Shown: positions 62,907-64,000 of the stretch, piece after piece
How the letters are laid out: each line of letters opens with the position of its first letter
Position numbering within the stretch: position 1 is the stretch's first letter
Assembly: GCA_900660155.1 (NCBI GenBank)
Contig: CABFPE010000134.1
Coordinates: 269,636 to 333,635, forward strand
DNA from: Hofstenia miamia
Taxonomy: Eukaryota > Xenacoelomorpha > Acoela > Hofsteniidae
Direction of reading: 5' to 3'
DNA length: 64,000 nt
Notes under the pieces: generated by a model
Database searches by the model: none
Seen by the model: only the letters and a program-made list of their open reading frames with translations
Told to the model about the DNA's origin: nothing
Made by a program: the position numbers and the translations under genes

Positions 62907-63476
62907 GACCTTGGTCTAATGGAATAAAAATTTTTGACGAAATTATGAAGATTTCAATTGGCTAGTTTTACGAAACACTCAAAATATGTTCATATTAAAT
63001 CAGTTTTTGTTATTAAAATATTTTGGTGATTTCCGTAAATGAAGAATACGTATCGTTTCGGTCTATAAACTTTGACTAAATTATTTTAAAAGTTGGCTAT
63101 TAATAGACATTTTTGCTTAATCTATAAATATTAACGCAGCTTGGAGAATTTCACCGCATCAACAACTGGGAGGCAAATATTTACTGTATACCTGTTTGCA
63201 TGAATATTAGACTAGTCACTGTTGATGCATGCATGTATTAAGAATGTGTAGCTATTCAAACATAACTGGAATTTTGGCAGAAATGTTTATTCAAACTTAG
63301 TGCATTCCAAGATGCTTAAGGATTTGCTTAGTAGGGCATTTACAGCCCCTCTTATTAGCTAAATTGCTTGAAAATTAGAAATCCATAAGCATAAACCAAT
63401 AATATTTCATCCAACTCGTCAATAGACATTCTAGCCTAAATACATTTTGTATATGTTCTATTCACCATAGGCTAGA
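62907..63476. other. AT-rich DNA between duplicated segments
   Basis: No gene or element recognised. Confidence 0.45.
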
Positions 63477-63477
63477 N
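63477..63477. other. Assembly gap, 1 N
   Basis: Immediately precedes the second copy of the duplication at 62384-62906. Confidence 0.99.
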
Positions 63478-64000
63478 GAATTTGCGCCAGTTGACCAATA
63501 TTTCGACTCAACCCACAGGAAACCGGTTTGAACCCTAGCCGTGAGCACATATGCAGAAGGAGAATTAAGCTCAATCAAAATTTGAATTTGAAAAGGGCAG
63601 GTCTGAATGTGGGAGCACAATTACTGTTTCTATCTCATTCTCATCCCACAAATAATTTTCTGCTACCCATGAATATTTTCTGAAAGCCGTGACAGAATTT
63701 CAAAAATTTTAAATCGCTATCACTCATTAAAGATTGTGTCTACCTCAAATAGCATAAATTTTGTGGGAATTCTTCGTCCTGACAACTATTCCCATCCCAC
63801 TCCAACATGTGGGATCCCACACTTTCCCACTTCTACTGCCAGTCAGGAAAATCTGATAACTCTTAACACTAAATTGAAAGGTTTGACTCGGGTTATAAAG
63901 TCGGCAACTGGGTAAATGAAGAAAGTAACAAAAATTCCAAATATCTTTTAATTTCTAACAATATGTATCTATAAATAAGAATTAATCTTTCAAAAAGAAA
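63478..64000 (+). repeat. Direct duplication, copy 2, cut by window end
   Basis: Starts right after the N and repeats 62384-62906 to the last base of the window. Probably contig overlap that was not collapsed. Confidence 0.95.

Overview
The window is 64 kb of very AT-rich, intron-rich animal DNA, most likely from an invertebrate. It has spliceosomal exons with GT/AG borders, kilobase introns, (AT)n and (TTA)n microsatellites, non-LTR retrotransposons, mariner, Helitron and many small terminal-inverted-repeat elements. Nothing prokaryotic is present: no operons, ribosome binding sites, rRNA or CRISPR. The species cannot be fixed from the sequence.

One host gene is well supported. A Cys-loop ligand-gated ion channel subunit lies on the minus strand. 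Three exons of 68, 242 and 83 nt (25000-25067, 21193-21434, 5778-5860) join in phase and encode beta1, the loop D/WxPD region and the Cys-loop itself. The introns are 3.6 and 15.3 kb. Exons for the signal peptide and the four membrane segments were not found; the latter probably lie beyond coordinate 1. A second, weaker gene model is a secreted protein on the plus strand: a signal-peptide exon at 51569 and phase-compatible exons at 56497 and 56883, with AATAAA at 57088. Isolated exon-like stretches lie at 57923-58089 (+) and 59832-59996 (-).

Mobile elements fill much of the rest. A decayed Helitron Rep-helicase (about 1150-4299) sits downstream of the Cys-loop exon. From 31.5 to 41.3 kb there is a pile of LINE copies of two families. 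Family A has an apurinic-type endonuclease and lies on the plus strand, with 3' ends in (TTA)n. Family B is R2-superfamily, R4/Dong-like, with a restriction-like endonuclease on the minus strand, and abuts the same triplet repeats. A mariner is inserted in one family A copy. Small non-autonomous elements with readable target duplications include four piggyBac-like (TTAA) elements plus one large G-tract member, two Harbinger-like (TTA/TAA) elements, one hAT-like element (8 bp) and others less certain. A three-copy dispersed repeat of coding origin could not be classified.

Several oddities are probably assembly products. Three gaps (2614, 12052-12072, 63477) each sit at an exact or near-exact direct duplication of the sequence beside them (1057, 290 and at least 523 bp). 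A fourth (44062) terminates a perfect 262 bp palindrome. Two larger gaps (22202-22960, 53204-54116) adjoin (AT)n runs. The remaining DNA is AT-rich intron or intergenic sequence in which I recognise nothing.
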